The position numbers and the translations under genes are program-made. Of a stretch of 47,179 nt of DNA, positions 7,919 through 17,340 are shown in pieces (the stretch's first letter is position 1; each line of letters starts with the position of its first letter). Origin of the DNA: Akkermansia sp. (GTDB lineage Bacteria; Verrucomicrobiota; Verrucomicrobiia; Verrucomicrobiales; Akkermansiaceae). The notes beneath the pieces were generated by a model. That model was not told where the DNA came from and made no database searches. It saw only the letters and a list, made by a program, of their open reading frames with translations. The stretch is taken from NCBI GenBank assembly GCA_030535795.1, contig JAUNRE010000006.1, forward strand, positions 1 to 47,179, in the 5' to 3' direction.

Positions 7919-8869
7919 TCAAAAACGCTGATGCAGATGGGGGCTTTCCTCCCAGTCCGGCAGAGTCAGGTCGATAAGCCAAGGTGTGTATTCCGGCGGA
8001 ATGGGGGATTGGAACGCCACGCGTCTCTTGTCTGCCGGGTGGTTGAACGCTAAGCGCCAGGCGTGCAGCATCAGCCTGCCCGGGCGCGCTTTCTGCTTCT
8101 GCGGGTGGGCGTAAATGGGGTCGCCGATGAGCGGATGGCCGAGGTGTAGCATGTGTACTCGTATCTGGTGGGTGCGCCCGGTGTGCAGAGTACACATCAC
8201 TAGGCTGGAGTTAGTCGAGGCATCATGCCGCAGCACTTTGTAGTCAGTAATGGCCGGTTTGCCTGAGCCGGGGTTGACAACTGCCATCTTGAGGCGGTTG
8301 ACCGGGTGGCGGCCTATGTTGGTAAAGACGGTTCCTTCCGGTTCTTTGGGGCAGCCTTGCACCACTGCCAGATAGATTTTGGACGTGTCGCGCTCGGCAA
8401 ACTGGGTGGTGAGTGAAAGGTGGGCAGCATCATTTTTCGCCACGACGATACAGCCGCTAGTGTCTTTGTCGAGTCGGTGTACGATACCGGGGCGTTCTAC
8501 CCCGCCGATGCCCGAGAGGTCGCCGCAGTGGAACAAGACGGCATTGACAAGTGTGCCATCGGGATTGCCGGCAGCAGGGTGTACCACCATGCCGCTTTCT
8601 TTGTCGATGACAATGACGTCCTTGTCCTCGTAGAGAACGGAAATGGGAATATCCTGGGGTTGTGCTTCAGCCGGTTCCGGCTCCGGTATGTTGATTTCGA
8701 TGCTCATGCCGAGCTCCACCGGAGTTTTTGCCTTGGTGGTCTTGCCGTTTACCGTCACATCGCCCGATTTGATGAGAGCCTGAATACGGGCTCTCGAAAG
8801 CTCCGGCAGTTGCGCGGCCAGAAACTGGTCGAGCCGAGCCCCGATGGAATCCTCTGCAATGATAAGCAT
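7919..8869 (-). CDS. RluA/RluD-family 23S rRNA pseudouridine synthase
   Basis: The 316-residue enzyme isomerises uridine to pseudouridine in RNA. It has an N-terminal S4 RNA-binding domain (about 10-60, ARLDQFLAAQLPELSRARIQ) and the RluA-family active-site motif HRLDKDTSG at 131-139, with catalytic Asp134. The later RTHQIRVH motif is also present. The S4 domain and length match RluD, which modifies helix 69 of 23S rRNA, but RluC or another paralog cannot be excluded. It begins two bases before the stop of the upstream Nif3-like gene, so the two are coupled. Confidence 0.9.
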   Translation of the reverse strand: MLIIAEDSIGARLDQFLAAQLPELSRARIQALIKSGDVTVNGKTTKAKTPVELGMSIEINIPEPEPAEAQPQDIPISVLYEDKDVIVIDKESGMVVHPAAGNPDGTLVNAVLFHCGDLSGIGGVERPGIVHRLDKDTSGCIVVAKNDAAHLSLTTQFAERDTSKIYLAVVQGCPKEPEGTVFTNIGRHPVNRLKMAVVNPGSGKPAITDYKVLRHDASTNSSLVMCTLHTGRTHQIRVHMLHLGHPLIGDPIYAHPQKQKARPGRLMLHAWRLAFNHPADKRRVAFQSPIPPEYTPWLIDLTLPDWEESPHLHQRF

Positions 8870-8871
8870 GT

Positions 8872-9630
8872 TTACATGCCGGTGGGGTTGTCGATGAATA
8901 CCGTGGGCAGCCCGAAGCGCTCCGCCAGCAGTTTGCCCAGCGCCTTTACGCCAAATGTTTCGGTGGCATAATGCCCGGCAAAGAGGATGTTTACCCCCAT
9001 ATCAGATGCAGCATTGACGACCCAATGATTTTCCTCTCCCGTCAGATAGGTGGTGTAGCCCTTGTCTTTCATCTGGTAGATGACATCGCCCGCACCGCCG
9101 GAACAAACGGCAATGCGTCCCGCCGGTGCAGTGGCATCCTGCACATATCCGGTCACAGTGCTGCCGCAAATGGCTGCGTAGCGCTCACGCAGCTCGCCTA
9201 CCGTGCCGGGGAAGACCCCACTCTGCCCAATGAGCGTGCCGTGGTAATCCACCTCCGGCCGGCAGTCCGTAAGCCCTAGTGCTTGGGCGATGCCGGCATT
9301 ATTTCCGAGCTCCGGGTGCATGTCCAACGGCAGGTGTGCACTGTATACGGCCAGATTATGGTGCAGACAGCTTTCTATTTTCTTTTTGAACCACCCGGTC
9401 ATGGGGCGCAGCCCGCACCAGTAGATGCCGTGGTGTAGCACCAGCAAATCCGCCCCCGCCGCAATAGCGTCATCGATCGTTTTCTGAGAGCCATCCACGG
9501 CCAGTGCTACCTTGCTGACGCAGCCGTTGTTCTCCACTTGCAAGCCGTTGAGGGCAACTGAGGCGTCTTTGATTTCGTTGATGCGCAGGGTCGTGTCAAG
9601 AAGTTGTGTAATGTGGCTGAGGGGTGTCAT
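8872..9630 (-). CDS. Nif3-like dinuclear metal centre protein
   Basis: The 252-residue protein belongs to the Nif3/YbgI (GTP cyclohydrolase I type 2-like) family. The N-terminal metal-binding HH pair is in LLVLHHGIYW, and the C-terminal His/Glu ligands are in GHYATETFG. The family forms toroidal hexamers with two metal ions per subunit. Its biochemical role is unsettled, and the annotation as a GTP cyclohydrolase in databases is not well supported. It is close to hprK (1-base gap) and the pseudouridine synthase (2-base gap). Confidence 0.9.
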   Translation of the reverse strand: MTPLSHITQLLDTTLRINEIKDASVALNGLQVENNGCVSKVALAVDGSQKTIDDAIAAGADLLVLHHGIYWCGLRPMTGWFKKKIESCLHHNLAVYSAHLPLDMHPELGNNAGIAQALGLTDCRPEVDYHGTLIGQSGVFPGTVGELRERYAAICGSTVTGYVQDATAPAGRIAVCSGGAGDVIYQMKDKGYTTYLTGEENHWVVNAASDMGVNILFAGHYATETFGVKALGKLLAERFGLPTVFIDNPTGM

Positions 9631-9631
9631 A

Positions 9632-10615
9632 TCAGTCGTTGTCCGGGGTTACGCGCAGGTTGCTGCGCATCTTGATTTCTTTGTGCAGGCGCTTGTTGAA
9701 CTCGCCTGCCATGTCGTAGCCGCTCTCGCGCAGGTAGCGCCCCAAGGCTGCTACCTCCACCAGTCGTGTCATATCGCGGCCGGGAGCCACCGGCAGATTC
9801 AGGCGCTCCACTTCCACGCCTAGTATATTGGTTGTCTGGCGGGTGAGCCCCAGGCGCTCCAGCTCGCTCATCTCTCCGTTGGTGAGGTTGATGACAAGGT
9901 CTATTTCCTTTTGCCGGCGGTAGGCTTTGAGTCCGAAGAGGTTGGTGACGTTGATGATGCCGATGCCGCGGATTTCGATAAAGCCGCTGCTGAGCTTGGG
10001 AGAGGTTGCGACTAACTCGCCGCTGATGTTCCGTATGCGCACCATGTCATCGGCCACGAGCGAGGAGCCTCGCTCGACAAGCCCCAGCGAAATCTCGCTT
10101 TTGCCGATACCGCTTTGCCCCGTGATGAGTACGCCCACGCCTCGCACGTCTACCATGCAGCCGTGCATGGTGGTGCTTTCCGCAAACTCGTTCTCCAGAA
10201 TGATGGTCGTCTTGTTGACGAGCTTCATCGTCGGCAGGCTGGAGCTGAAGACGCACACCGACGACTCATCCGCGAGTTTCAGCACATCTTCCGGTACTTC
10301 TACGCCTCGCGAGAAGATGAGGCAGGGCACATTGGCATTCATGAGCCAGCGCAGGCGTTCCACTCGTAAGTCGCCCTTCAGTGTGGTGCTGAGGTAGGAC
10401 ATCTCCGCCGCACCGAAAATCTGAATGCGCTCGTGGGCAAAGTAGCTGAAAAAGCCTGCCAGTGCCAGACCCGGTCGGTTCAGCGTCGGCTGCAGAATGG
10501 TGCGCGTCATCCCCAGCGGACTGTTCAGCAGCTCCAGCTCCAGTGTATTCCGGTAGCTCTCATAGAAATGTGAAACCGAAATCTGATCCACTTTTTTGAC
10601 AATGGCCTTTTTCAT
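9632..10615 (-). CDS. hprK: HPr kinase/phosphorylase
   Basis: This 327-residue bifunctional enzyme phosphorylates and dephosphorylates Ser46 of the phosphocarrier HPr. The N-terminal domain spans about 1-130. The C-terminal kinase domain has the P-loop GQSGIGKSE (166-174), followed by LVADD and the HPrK signature EIRGIGIINV with LFG after it. It heads a collinear run of genes under a promoter at 10624-10652. In Gram-negative lineages lacking sugar PTS, HprK usually acts in a regulatory PTS; no PTS gene is visible here, so the partner must lie elsewhere. Confidence 0.95.
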   Translation of the reverse strand: MKKAIVKKVDQISVSHFYESYRNTLELELLNSPLGMTRTILQPTLNRPGLALAGFFSYFAHERIQIFGAAEMSYLSTTLKGDLRVERLRWLMNANVPCLIFSRGVEVPEDVLKLADESSVCVFSSSLPTMKLVNKTTIILENEFAESTTMHGCMVDVRGVGVLITGQSGIGKSEISLGLVERGSSLVADDMVRIRNISGELVATSPKLSSGFIEIRGIGIINVTNLFGLKAYRRQKEIDLVINLTNGEMSELERLGLTRQTTNILGVEVERLNLPVAPGRDMTRLVEVAALGRYLRESGYDMAGEFNKRLHKEIKMRSNLRVTPDND

Positions 10616-10623
10616 GCGCGCTT

Positions 10624-10652
10624 ATTGTCTCACAACACCTTGCCTGCGTCAA
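10624..10652 (-). promoter_or_regulatory. Promoter of hprK and the genes downstream
   Basis: Minus strand TTGACG (10652-10647), 17-bp spacer, GACAAT (10629-10624). The ATG of hprK is 8 bases after the -10 box, so the leader would be only one or two bases. Confidence 0.7.
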
Positions 10653-10710
10653 GCATTACTTGCCCGGGCTGAGTTTGAATCTCGTGTTTCAGGGGCTGCG
10701 GCCGCAGCGA

Positions 10711-10746
10711 GCAAAAAGCCCCGCCGTGTTTGATGACGGCGGGGCT
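10711..10746 (-). terminator. Terminator of the DUF1015-serA operon
   Basis: AGCCCCGCCGT (10717-10727) and ACGGCGGGGCT (10736-10746) form a perfect 11-bp stem with an 8-base loop. Read on the minus strand it is followed by TTTTTGC. It lies 24 bases after the serA stop. Confidence 0.9.
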
Positions 10747-10770
10747 GAAATGGGGAGATGTGCGCGTTGT

Positions 10771-12339
10771 TTACAGGGAGAGGGAGAAGGCCTGCTTGGC
10801 GGCAATGGCCTTGGCGATGAGCTCCTCCTGCTCTGCGGAGACTGGTTTGTCGGTCTTAATGATTGCCAGTGCATCGCCGCTTGCGGGGTCGCGGGGGGCA
10901 ACCATGTTTTCGATGTTGATACCGGCCTGCGAGATAATCTGACCGATGGTGGCGATAACGCCGGGGCGGTCCTCATAGCGCAACACCAGGGTGTGCCCGG
11001 GCAGGCTGGCGTAGAGGTGGTCGAAGCATCCGATGCGCGATACCACGGGCACGCCGTCCACCACCATGCCACGCACGCTGGTTACTTTCTGTTCACCGTC
11101 TTCTTCCGTGAAGAGGTCGAGTGTCAGGGCGTCATCGTAAAGCTTGTCATCCATGGGTTCGCGGGCTTTGTAGACGATGCCGTGTTCGCGCAGGCTTGCT
11201 TCGGCAGCAGCAGGCATCAGCCCTTGTTCGGCACCGGGTACGGCACCTTGCAGAATCCACGGTGTGAACCACTTGCGGTAGGAACGCAGGTTATTGTAGA
11301 AGGTGCATTCAATCTTGCGGATAGGCGTGCATCCGCCGGCCTGGTAGCAAAGCTTGCCCAGCATGGCCGAGAGCTGCAGGTGGGTGGCGCTCAGGTCGGA
11401 TGGCTTTTCGGCGTTGATGACGCAGGAGGTGTCGCCGCTGGAGAAGTAGGCCTCCATTTGCGAGGCGGCGCGCATGGCGGCCATCTTGTTGGCTTCTTTC
11501 GTGTTAGCGCCCAGGTGGGGTAGCATGACGTCAGCCACATCGGCGCTGGGTTGCATGGCTGCTGTATCCTTGGGGTGCACGTCGGTGCAGTAAATGATGT
11601 TTTTGCCGGCTTCACGGGCGCGGCGTATGGCGTCCTCGTCCACCACTCCGTAGCGGGCGCAGTTCACCAGCATGGCGCCATCTTTCATGAGGCCGATAAG
11701 GCGCTCGTCCACCATGCCCTTGGTGGCGGGACCACCGGGCACATGCAGGGAAATGATGTCGGCCTGGGCAAAAATCTCATCGATGGTGGCCGGGGTGGCG
11801 CCGATGTTGAGTGCGCGCTGCTTGGAAAGGAAGTGGTCGTAGCCCAGTACACTGCATTCGAAGCCCTGCAAGCGCTTGACCAACAGGCGGCCGATGTTGC
11901 CGAGGCCGAGGATGCCGACCGTCTTGCGGGTAAGCTCGCGCCCCATGTACTTCTTCTTGTTCCATTCGCCGGCACGGGTGGTGACATCTGCCGGTACAAC
12001 GTAGCGGTAGGCGGCCAGAATCATGGCGATTACCTCTTCAGCAACGGCGTTCGAGTTGGCACCGGGGGTATTCATGACATCGATACCCTTGCTGCGGGCA
12101 TAGACATAATCGATGTTGTCGTAGCCGGCGCCGGCACGGATGACGCACTTGAGGCCGGGCATGCTGTCGATGACAGCCGGTGTTACTTTCTCGGAACGCA
12201 CGATGAGGCCGACGGCATCGGGATGCGCTGCGGCTTGTACCTCGATGGGGTCGCTGTCGTTCTGCACGACCTCGTATCCGGCGGCGCTCAGGGTGGCGGC
12301 AGCAGCCTTATCAAGTTTGGTGGGAATCAGAATCTTCAT
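10771..12339 (-). CDS. serA: D-3-phosphoglycerate dehydrogenase
   Basis: The 522-residue enzyme catalyses the first step of serine synthesis, oxidising 3-phosphoglycerate with NAD+. An N-terminal catalytic/Rossmann region contains VGILGLGNIGR, followed by the active-site region LVNCARYGVVDE and the catalytic His in LPHLGANTKEA. The roughly 200-residue C-terminal part includes an intervening domain and an ACT domain beginning near LVLRYEDRPGVIATIG. This is the long form of the family. The ACT domain usually senses serine. It lies 23 bases after the DUF1015 gene, a common partnership, and ends at a strong terminator. Confidence 0.95.
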   Translation of the reverse strand: MKILIPTKLDKAAAATLSAAGYEVVQNDSDPIEVQAAAHPDAVGLIVRSEKVTPAVIDSMPGLKCVIRAGAGYDNIDYVYARSKGIDVMNTPGANSNAVAEEVIAMILAAYRYVVPADVTTRAGEWNKKKYMGRELTRKTVGILGLGNIGRLLVKRLQGFECSVLGYDHFLSKQRALNIGATPATIDEIFAQADIISLHVPGGPATKGMVDERLIGLMKDGAMLVNCARYGVVDEDAIRRAREAGKNIIYCTDVHPKDTAAMQPSADVADVMLPHLGANTKEANKMAAMRAASQMEAYFSSGDTSCVINAEKPSDLSATHLQLSAMLGKLCYQAGGCTPIRKIECTFYNNLRSYRKWFTPWILQGAVPGAEQGLMPAAAEASLREHGIVYKAREPMDDKLYDDALTLDLFTEEDGEQKVTSVRGMVVDGVPVVSRIGCFDHLYASLPGHTLVLRYEDRPGVIATIGQIISQAGINIENMVAPRDPASGDALAIIKTDKPVSAEQEELIAKAIAAKQAFSLSL

Positions 12340-12362
12340 AAGAATATGTATGGTGTGAAGGA

Positions 12363-13604
12363 TTAACGCTCAATTTCATGCAGGAAAAGCCCCGAGCGAA
12401 GCTTGGGCTCGAACCAGGTGGATTTGGGCGGCATGATTTCCCCGCTGTCTGCCACATGGAAGAGATCTGCCATGGTGACGGGATACAGGGAGAAGGCAAC
12501 GCCTGCGCCGGTGCGGTCTTCGAGCTCCTGGAGGCCACGGATGCCACCGACAAAGTCGATGCGCTCGCTGGTGCGCGGGTCATCGATGCCGAGCACGGGT
12601 GCCAGCAGGTTGGCTTGCAGAATGGCGCAATCCAGGCTTTCGATGGGGTGGGCGGCATCATAGCTGCCTTCCTTTGCCGTAATACTGTACCAAGTGCCGC
12701 CCAAGCACATGCCGAACTCATGCTTGCGGCGCGGGGCGTAGGGCGCGCCTGCAGGAGCCGGGGCTATGGAGAAGTTTTCGGCGATGGTGGTCAGAAACTG
12801 CTCGGGTGTCATGCCGTTGAGGTCGCTCACGACGCGGTTGTAGTCCATGATGAAGAGATCCTCATCGCAGAACGTCACAGCCATCAGGTAGTTAAACTCC
12901 TCCTCGCCCGTATAATCCGGGTGCTGGGCACGTCGCTTGGCGCTTACAGCCGCGCTGCTGGCGGTGCGGTGGTGGCCATCGGCTATGTAGAGGGTGGGCA
13001 CTTCTTCGAATCCCTTGCGGATAGTGTCGATTACCTCGGTATCAGTCACAGGCCAGAGCAGGTGGGTGACGCCGTCCTCACTTGTGAACTCATACTCAGG
13101 CTTGTGGAATTTAATCCACTCGCGGATGGCGGTCGAGATGCCCTCATGCTTACGGTAGGCCAGGAACACCGGCTCGGTCTGGCAGGAGCAAGTGTCGAAG
13201 TGGTTGATTCGGTCGAGCTCTTTCTCCTTGCGGGTCAGCTCGTGTTTCAGGATGGTGTTGTTGAGGTATTCATCCACGCTGGCGCAGCCGACGATGCCGG
13301 TCTGCACGCGCCCCCACATCATTTGGCGGTAGATGTAATAGTAGGGGGCTGCGTCTCGTTTCAGGAAGCCCTTTGCGAGGAACTCCTGCAGGTTGTCGCG
13401 GCTTTTTTCGTAGGTGACGGCGTCGTGAATCTCGGCTTCCGAGGTATCGATATCAGCCCGGCAGATATGCAGGAAAGACGAGGCATTGCCGGCGGCCATG
13501 GCGCAGGCTTCTGCATGGTTCATAACATCGTAGGGCAGGCTCGAAACCTGCTCTGCGTACTGCTTGGGCGGTCGCAACGCGGCGAAGGGGCGAATGGTGG
13601 CCAT
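12363..13604 (-). CDS. DUF1015 family protein
   Basis: The 413-residue cytoplasmic protein has the DUF1015 hallmarks: the N-terminal pattern IRPFAALRPP...SSLPYDVM and the strongly conserved DGHHRTASS motif near residue 210. The biochemical function is unknown. Genes of this family are often found next to serA, as here, which hints at a role in serine metabolism. It is first in the two-gene operon, with its promoter at 13631-13658. Confidence 0.9.
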   Translation of the reverse strand: MATIRPFAALRPPKQYAEQVSSLPYDVMNHAEACAMAAGNASSFLHICRADIDTSEAEIHDAVTYEKSRDNLQEFLAKGFLKRDAAPYYYIYRQMMWGRVQTGIVGCASVDEYLNNTILKHELTRKEKELDRINHFDTCSCQTEPVFLAYRKHEGISTAIREWIKFHKPEYEFTSEDGVTHLLWPVTDTEVIDTIRKGFEEVPTLYIADGHHRTASSAAVSAKRRAQHPDYTGEEEFNYLMAVTFCDEDLFIMDYNRVVSDLNGMTPEQFLTTIAENFSIAPAPAGAPYAPRRKHEFGMCLGGTWYSITAKEGSYDAAHPIESLDCAILQANLLAPVLGIDDPRTSERIDFVGGIRGLQELEDRTGAGVAFSLYPVTMADLFHVADSGEIMPPKSTWFEPKLRSGLFLHEIER

Positions 13605-13630
13605 GGTGTGAGAGAAACGTGTACGCTACC

Positions 13631-13658
13631 ATACTACCGTCTGCGGCATTTTAGTCAA
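13631..13658 (-). promoter_or_regulatory. Promoter of the DUF1015-serA operon
   Basis: Minus strand TTGACT (13658-13653), 16-bp spacer, TAGTAT (13636-13631). It lies in the 64-base gap after thiM. Confidence 0.7.
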
Positions 13659-13668
13659 GCGTAAATCG

Positions 13669-14478
13669 TCACATCTCATCCAGTAGGGCAGACTTTGCTA
13701 CGTCATCTGCGCTCAGGGTTGCCAGTTCATCGAGCAGCAGTGCGGCAAAGGTGCCGGGGCGTGCGCATGCCGCAGCTGCGCGCTCGCCGGCTATGCCCAG
13801 TATGGCAGCAGTTGCAACGGCTGCTTGCAGGGGTGTTTGGGCACAGGCCAGACACGCGGCGGCCAGAGCCCCCATGGCACAGCCCACACCGGTCACGCGG
13901 GTCATGATTTCTGCGCCGTTGCGGCAAGCGATGGTGGTAGTGCCGTCGGTGGCGTAGTCTGTTTCACCGGTTACGAGGACTGCTGCTCCGGTGCGCTGCG
14001 CCAGAGCTTTGGCTGCGTTGATGGCAGCTGCGCTTGCCGCCGTGCTTTCCACTCCTCGGCACAGGGCACCTTCGGCTCCTGCCAGGGCAATGATTTCCGA
14101 TGCATTACCGCGAATCATGGCGGGGGGCGTTTGCAGCAGTTCCCGGCACACCTGTGTGCGGTAGTGCAGCAGCCCCACCGCGACCGGATCCAGCACCCAT
14201 GGTATGCCTGCCTCGTGTGCATCCTTTACAGCGGTGAGCATGGTCTGTGCCTGGGGCTCCGAGAGGGTGCCCACGTTCACCAGCATGCCATTGGCGCAGC
14301 TGTTGAGCAGGTCTCGAATTTCGCCGCTGTGGGTGAGCATGACCGGAACTCCGCCCACGGCCAGCAGCATGTTGGCGGTGATGCTCTGTACTACGTTGTT
14401 GGTGAGGCTCAGGATGAGCGGACGCTGCTCACGCAGGCGAATTAATACTCGGGCGGTGTTGTGTTGATGGTCGTTCAT
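13669..14478 (-). CDS. thiM: Hydroxyethylthiazole kinase
   Basis: The 269-residue ribokinase-fold enzyme phosphorylates 4-methyl-5-(2-hydroxyethyl)thiazole for thiamine salvage. The N-terminal pattern PLILSLTNNVVQSITANMLL and the phosphate-binding catalytic region VTGVGCAMGAL with its Cys match the family. It overlaps thiE by 4 bases (ATGA). ThiM and ThiE together join salvaged thiazole and HMP into thiamine phosphate. No thiamine-pyrophosphate riboswitch is visible upstream of this operon. Confidence 0.93.
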   Translation of the reverse strand: MNDHQHNTARVLIRLREQRPLILSLTNNVVQSITANMLLAVGGVPVMLTHSGEIRDLLNSCANGMLVNVGTLSEPQAQTMLTAVKDAHEAGIPWVLDPVAVGLLHYRTQVCRELLQTPPAMIRGNASEIIALAGAEGALCRGVESTAASAAAINAAKALAQRTGAAVLVTGETDYATDGTTTIACRNGAEIMTRVTGVGCAMGALAAACLACAQTPLQAAVATAAILGIAGERAAAACARPGTFAALLLDELATLSADDVAKSALLDEM

Positions 14479-15089
14479 ACCAGTTCCTGTGCGGCTTGTG
14501 TGGGGTTGTCGGCAGCGCAGATGGCGGACACAACGGCTACGCCTGCGGCCAGTCCCGTGGCGCGAATGGCGGCTGTGCGCTCGCGGTTCAGCCCGCCAAT
14601 GGCGACAACGGGCAGGGGGCTCGTGCGAGCAAGGTCGACCCAGCCTTCCACCCCCATGGGGGGCGGGGCATCATCTTTGGTGATGGTGGGGAACACCGGG
14701 CCGCATCCCACATAATCCACCAGCTCGGTATCGACGGCAGCCATCTGCTCAGATGTCGTGACGGTGAGCCCCAGTATCTTGTGCGGGCCGATGAGGGCGC
14801 GAGCCTGCGGCACCGGCATGTCATCCTGGCCTATGTGAACGCCATCGGCGTCAATCTCAACGGCCAGCTCCACGTTGTCGTTGATGATGAGCGGAATACC
14901 CACACTGCGCAGGTAAGCCTGCAAGGGCAGCACCTGTGCCCGTTGTTCTTCGTGTGTCAGCGTTTCACTGCGGTACTGCACAATCGTTACCCCGCCTTCC
15001 ACGGCGCGGCGTACTGTTTCAACCAGACTGTGGCGGCAGCGTACTGCTTCGTCCGTCACCAGATACAGGTGGTAATTTGCCGTATTCAT
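14475..15089 (-). CDS. thiE: Thiamine-phosphate synthase
   Basis: This 204-residue TIM-barrel enzyme condenses HMP-pyrophosphate with thiazole phosphate to make thiamine phosphate. Diagnostic motifs are IINDNVELAVEIDADGVHIGQ (residues about 68-88), which covers the pyrophosphate/Mg2+ site, and GPVFPTITKDDAPPPMG. It overlaps cysK by one base (TGATG) and thiM by four. Confidence 0.95.
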   Translation of the reverse strand: MNTANYHLYLVTDEAVRCRHSLVETVRRAVEGGVTIVQYRSETLTHEEQRAQVLPLQAYLRSVGIPLIINDNVELAVEIDADGVHIGQDDMPVPQARALIGPHKILGLTVTTSEQMAAVDTELVDYVGCGPVFPTITKDDAPPPMGVEGWVDLARTSPLPVVAIGGLNRERTAAIRATGLAAGVAVVSAICAADNPTQAAQELV

Positions 15090-16015
15090 CAGCCGAAGAG
15101 GGGGGTGGAATAATAGCGGTCAGCGCTGTCAGGAAGAATGACAACGATTGTCTTGCCTTCCATTTCGGGGCGTTGTGCCACCAGTGTGGCCGCGTAGAGG
15201 GCAGCCCCGGAGGATATGCCGACAAGCACGCCATCCGTCTGTGCCAGCTCGCGGGCTGCGGCAAAGGGCGAGTCGTTGTCTACGGGGATGATTTCATTGC
15301 ACACTCTCAGGTCGAGCACAGGGGGCACGAAGTTGGCTCCGATACCCTGAATGGCGTGCGCTCCGGCTTTGCCTCCGCTCAGCAGGGGCGAGGCCGCAGG
15401 TTCTACGCCGATGATTCGCAGCCCGGGATTCTTTTCCTTGAGGTATCTGCCGGTGCCGGTGATGGTGCCACCCGTGCCGATGCCGGCTACGAATGCATCC
15501 ACCCGCCCGTCGGTGTCGGCCCAGATTTCCGGTCCGGTGGTTCGGTAATGCGCCTCGGCATTGGCCGGGTTTTCAAATTGTCCGGCAATGATAGCTCCCG
15601 GTATTTCTGCCTCCAGTTCCGCAGCTTTGCGCAGGGAGCCGGCCATGCCGTCGGCGGCGGGGGTGAGCACGATTTCCGCGCCGTATGCCTTCAGGATGTT
15701 GCGGCGTTCCATACTCATGCTTTCCGGCATCACCATGATAGCTCGGTAGCCGCGAGCCGCCGCCAGAGCCGCCAGGCCGATACCTGTGTTGCCACTGGTG
15801 GGTTCGATGATGGTGCCGCCCGGCTGCAGGCGTCCGCTTGCTTCGGCTTCATCTATAATGGAGGCGGCGGCACGGTCTTTAACCGAGCCCGTCGGGTTGA
15901 GGTATTCGAGCTTGACGAGAAGTCCGGCTTTTAGCCCGTGTCGACGGTTGTAGTTGACCGGTTCCAGCAGGGGCGTGCCGCCAATCAACTGTGAGATGGA
16001 TGTGTAAGTGCTCAT
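15089..16015 (-). CDS. cysK: Cysteine synthase (O-acetylserine sulfhydrylase)
   Basis: The 308-residue PLP enzyme makes cysteine from O-acetylserine and sulfide. Lys46 in [11 protein letters not shown] is the PLP-binding residue. [10 protein letters not shown] is the substrate-binding loop, and GTGGTITG binds the PLP phosphate. It overlaps metY by 4 bases and thiE by 1, so translation is likely coupled. A cystathionine beta-synthase-like activity cannot be excluded from sequence, but the location with metY supports sulfide assimilation. Confidence 0.93.
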   Translation of the reverse strand: MSTYTSISQLIGGTPLLEPVNYNRRHGLKAGLLVKLEYLNPTGSVKDRAAASIIDEAEASGRLQPGGTIIEPTSGNTGIGLAALAAARGYRAIMVMPESMSMERRNILKAYGAEIVLTPAADGMAGSLRKAAELEAEIPGAIIAGQFENPANAEAHYRTTGPEIWADTDGRVDAFVAGIGTGGTITGTGRYLKEKNPGLRIIGVEPAASPLLSGGKAGAHAIQGIGANFVPPVLDLRVCNEIIPVDNDSPFAAARELAQTDGVLVGISSGAALYAATLVAQRPEMEGKTIVVILPDSADRYYSTPLFG

Positions 16016-17304
16016 AGTTCCCCCACTATTGTAAACGCTCTGTCAAGGTCTTCGATGATGTCGTCTACATGCTCGATACCGATGGAAAGCCGCACCGAAT
16101 TGGGTTTAATGCCGCATGCCATGAGCTCTAACTCACTGAGCTGACTATGAGTTGTGCTGGCCGGGTGAATGACGAGGCTCTTGGCATCTGCCACATTGGC
16201 CAGCAGAGAAAACAGTTGGAGATTTTCGCAGAATTTTCTGGCAGTATCCGCTCCGCCCTTGATTTCAAAGGTGAAAATCGACCCCGCTCCCTGCGGGAAA
16301 TACTCCGTGTAGAGCGCATGGTCGGGGTGAGTGGGGAGGCTTGGGTGGTTCACTTTTTCCACCTGCGGGTGCCCCGTGAGGTATTCTACCACCTTCAGCG
16401 CGTTGGAAACGTGGCGTTCCACTCGCAGGGACAGACTCTCAAGCCCTTGCAGAAGCAGGAAGGAGTTGAAGGGGCTGAGCGTGGCTCCCTGGTCGCGCAA
16501 CAGCGTTGCCCGTATTTTGACGATATACGCCACAGCTCCGCAGGCTTCGCTGAAGACGAGCCCGTGGTAAGCCGGGTTCGGCTGCGTGATACCCGGGTAC
16601 TTGTCATTCTGTGTCCAGTCAAACTTGCCGCTGTCAACAATCACTCCGCCCATCACCGTTCCGTGTCCTCCTATGAATTTGGTGGCGCTGTGGACAACGA
16701 TGTCGGCGCCGTGCTCAATGGGGCGCAGAAGATAGGGCGTGGCAAAGGTGTTGTCCACAATGAGCGGAATGCCGTGTCGGTGCGCAATCTCGGCAATGGC
16801 TTCCAGGTGGGCTACATCGCTGTTCGGGTTGCCCAGTGTTTCCACGAATATCAGCTTCGTGTTCGGGCGAATCGCGGCTTCAAAATTCTGCGGCTTACGG
16901 CTGTGGACAAAAGTGGCCTCGATGCCGTATTCTTTCAGCGTGTGGGCAAACAGATTGTAGGAGCCGCCGTAGATGCTGTCTGCCGACACAATGTGGTCGC
17001 CCGCTCCCGCTATGTTGCGCACGGCGTAATCAATCGCGGCCGACCCAGTCGCTACTGCCAGCGCTGCAGCTCCGCCTTCCAGCGCAGCCATGCGTTTCTC
17101 AAACACATCCGAAGTCGGGTTCATCAGGCGGCTGTAGATGTTTCCCGGTTCGCTCAGGCTGAATCTCCCGGCCGCCTGAGCACTGTCTCTGAATACGTAG
17201 GAGGTCGTGGCGTATATCGGTACGGCGCGCGAATCCGTCGCGCTGTCGGCTGTTTCCTGCCCAACGTGTACCTGTAGCGTTTCAAATCGATATTTGGTGT
17301 TCAT
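16012..17304 (-). CDS. metY: O-acetylhomoserine sulfhydrylase
   Basis: The 430-residue PLP enzyme of the Cys/Met metabolism family converts O-acetylhomoserine and sulfide to homocysteine. Lys209 in [14 protein letters not shown] is the PLP Schiff-base residue, and the N-terminal [10 protein letters not shown] is typical. Its length and its indel around [13 protein letters not shown] match the MetY subgroup rather than shorter cystathionine gamma-lyases or synthases. It is first in metY-cysK-thiE-thiM. A palindrome centred 19 bases upstream of the ATG probably controls the operon. Confidence 0.93.
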   Translation of the reverse strand: MNTKYRFETLQVHVGQETADSATDSRAVPIYATTSYVFRDSAQAAGRFSLSEPGNIYSRLMNPTSDVFEKRMAALEGGAAALAVATGSAAIDYAVRNIAGAGDHIVSADSIYGGSYNLFAHTLKEYGIEATFVHSRKPQNFEAAIRPNTKLIFVETLGNPNSDVAHLEAIAEIAHRHGIPLIVDNTFATPYLLRPIEHGADIVVHSATKFIGGHGTVMGGVIVDSGKFDWTQNDKYPGITQPNPAYHGLVFSEACGAVAYIVKIRATLLRDQGATLSPFNSFLLLQGLESLSLRVERHVSNALKVVEYLTGHPQVEKVNHPSLPTHPDHALYTEYFPQGAGSIFTFEIKGGADTARKFCENLQLFSLLANVADAKSLVIHPASTTHSQLSELELMACGIKPNSVRLSIGIEHVDDIIEDLDRAFTIVGEL

Positions 17305-17313
17305 AAGAGGAAA

Positions 17314-17332
17314 ACCTACTAATAAAGTAGGT
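17314..17332. promoter_or_regulatory. Candidate operator of the metY-cysK-thiE-thiM operon
   Basis: ACCTACTAATAAAGTAGGT is a perfect inverted repeat of 7-base arms around AATAA. It begins just after the predicted transcription start near 17334 and ends 10 bases before the metY ATG. That is where a repressor would block transcription. Size and symmetry suit a dimeric helix-turn-helix regulator, for instance an Rrf2-type cysteine regulator, but the protein is not known. Confidence 0.65.
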
Positions 17333-17340
17333 GTAGCAGG

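Noticed and set aside
12378-13664. Long plus-strand frames opposite the DUF1015 gene, and opposite metY at 16147-17277
   Set aside because: Antisense shadows; the minus-strand genes have clear family motifs and promoters.
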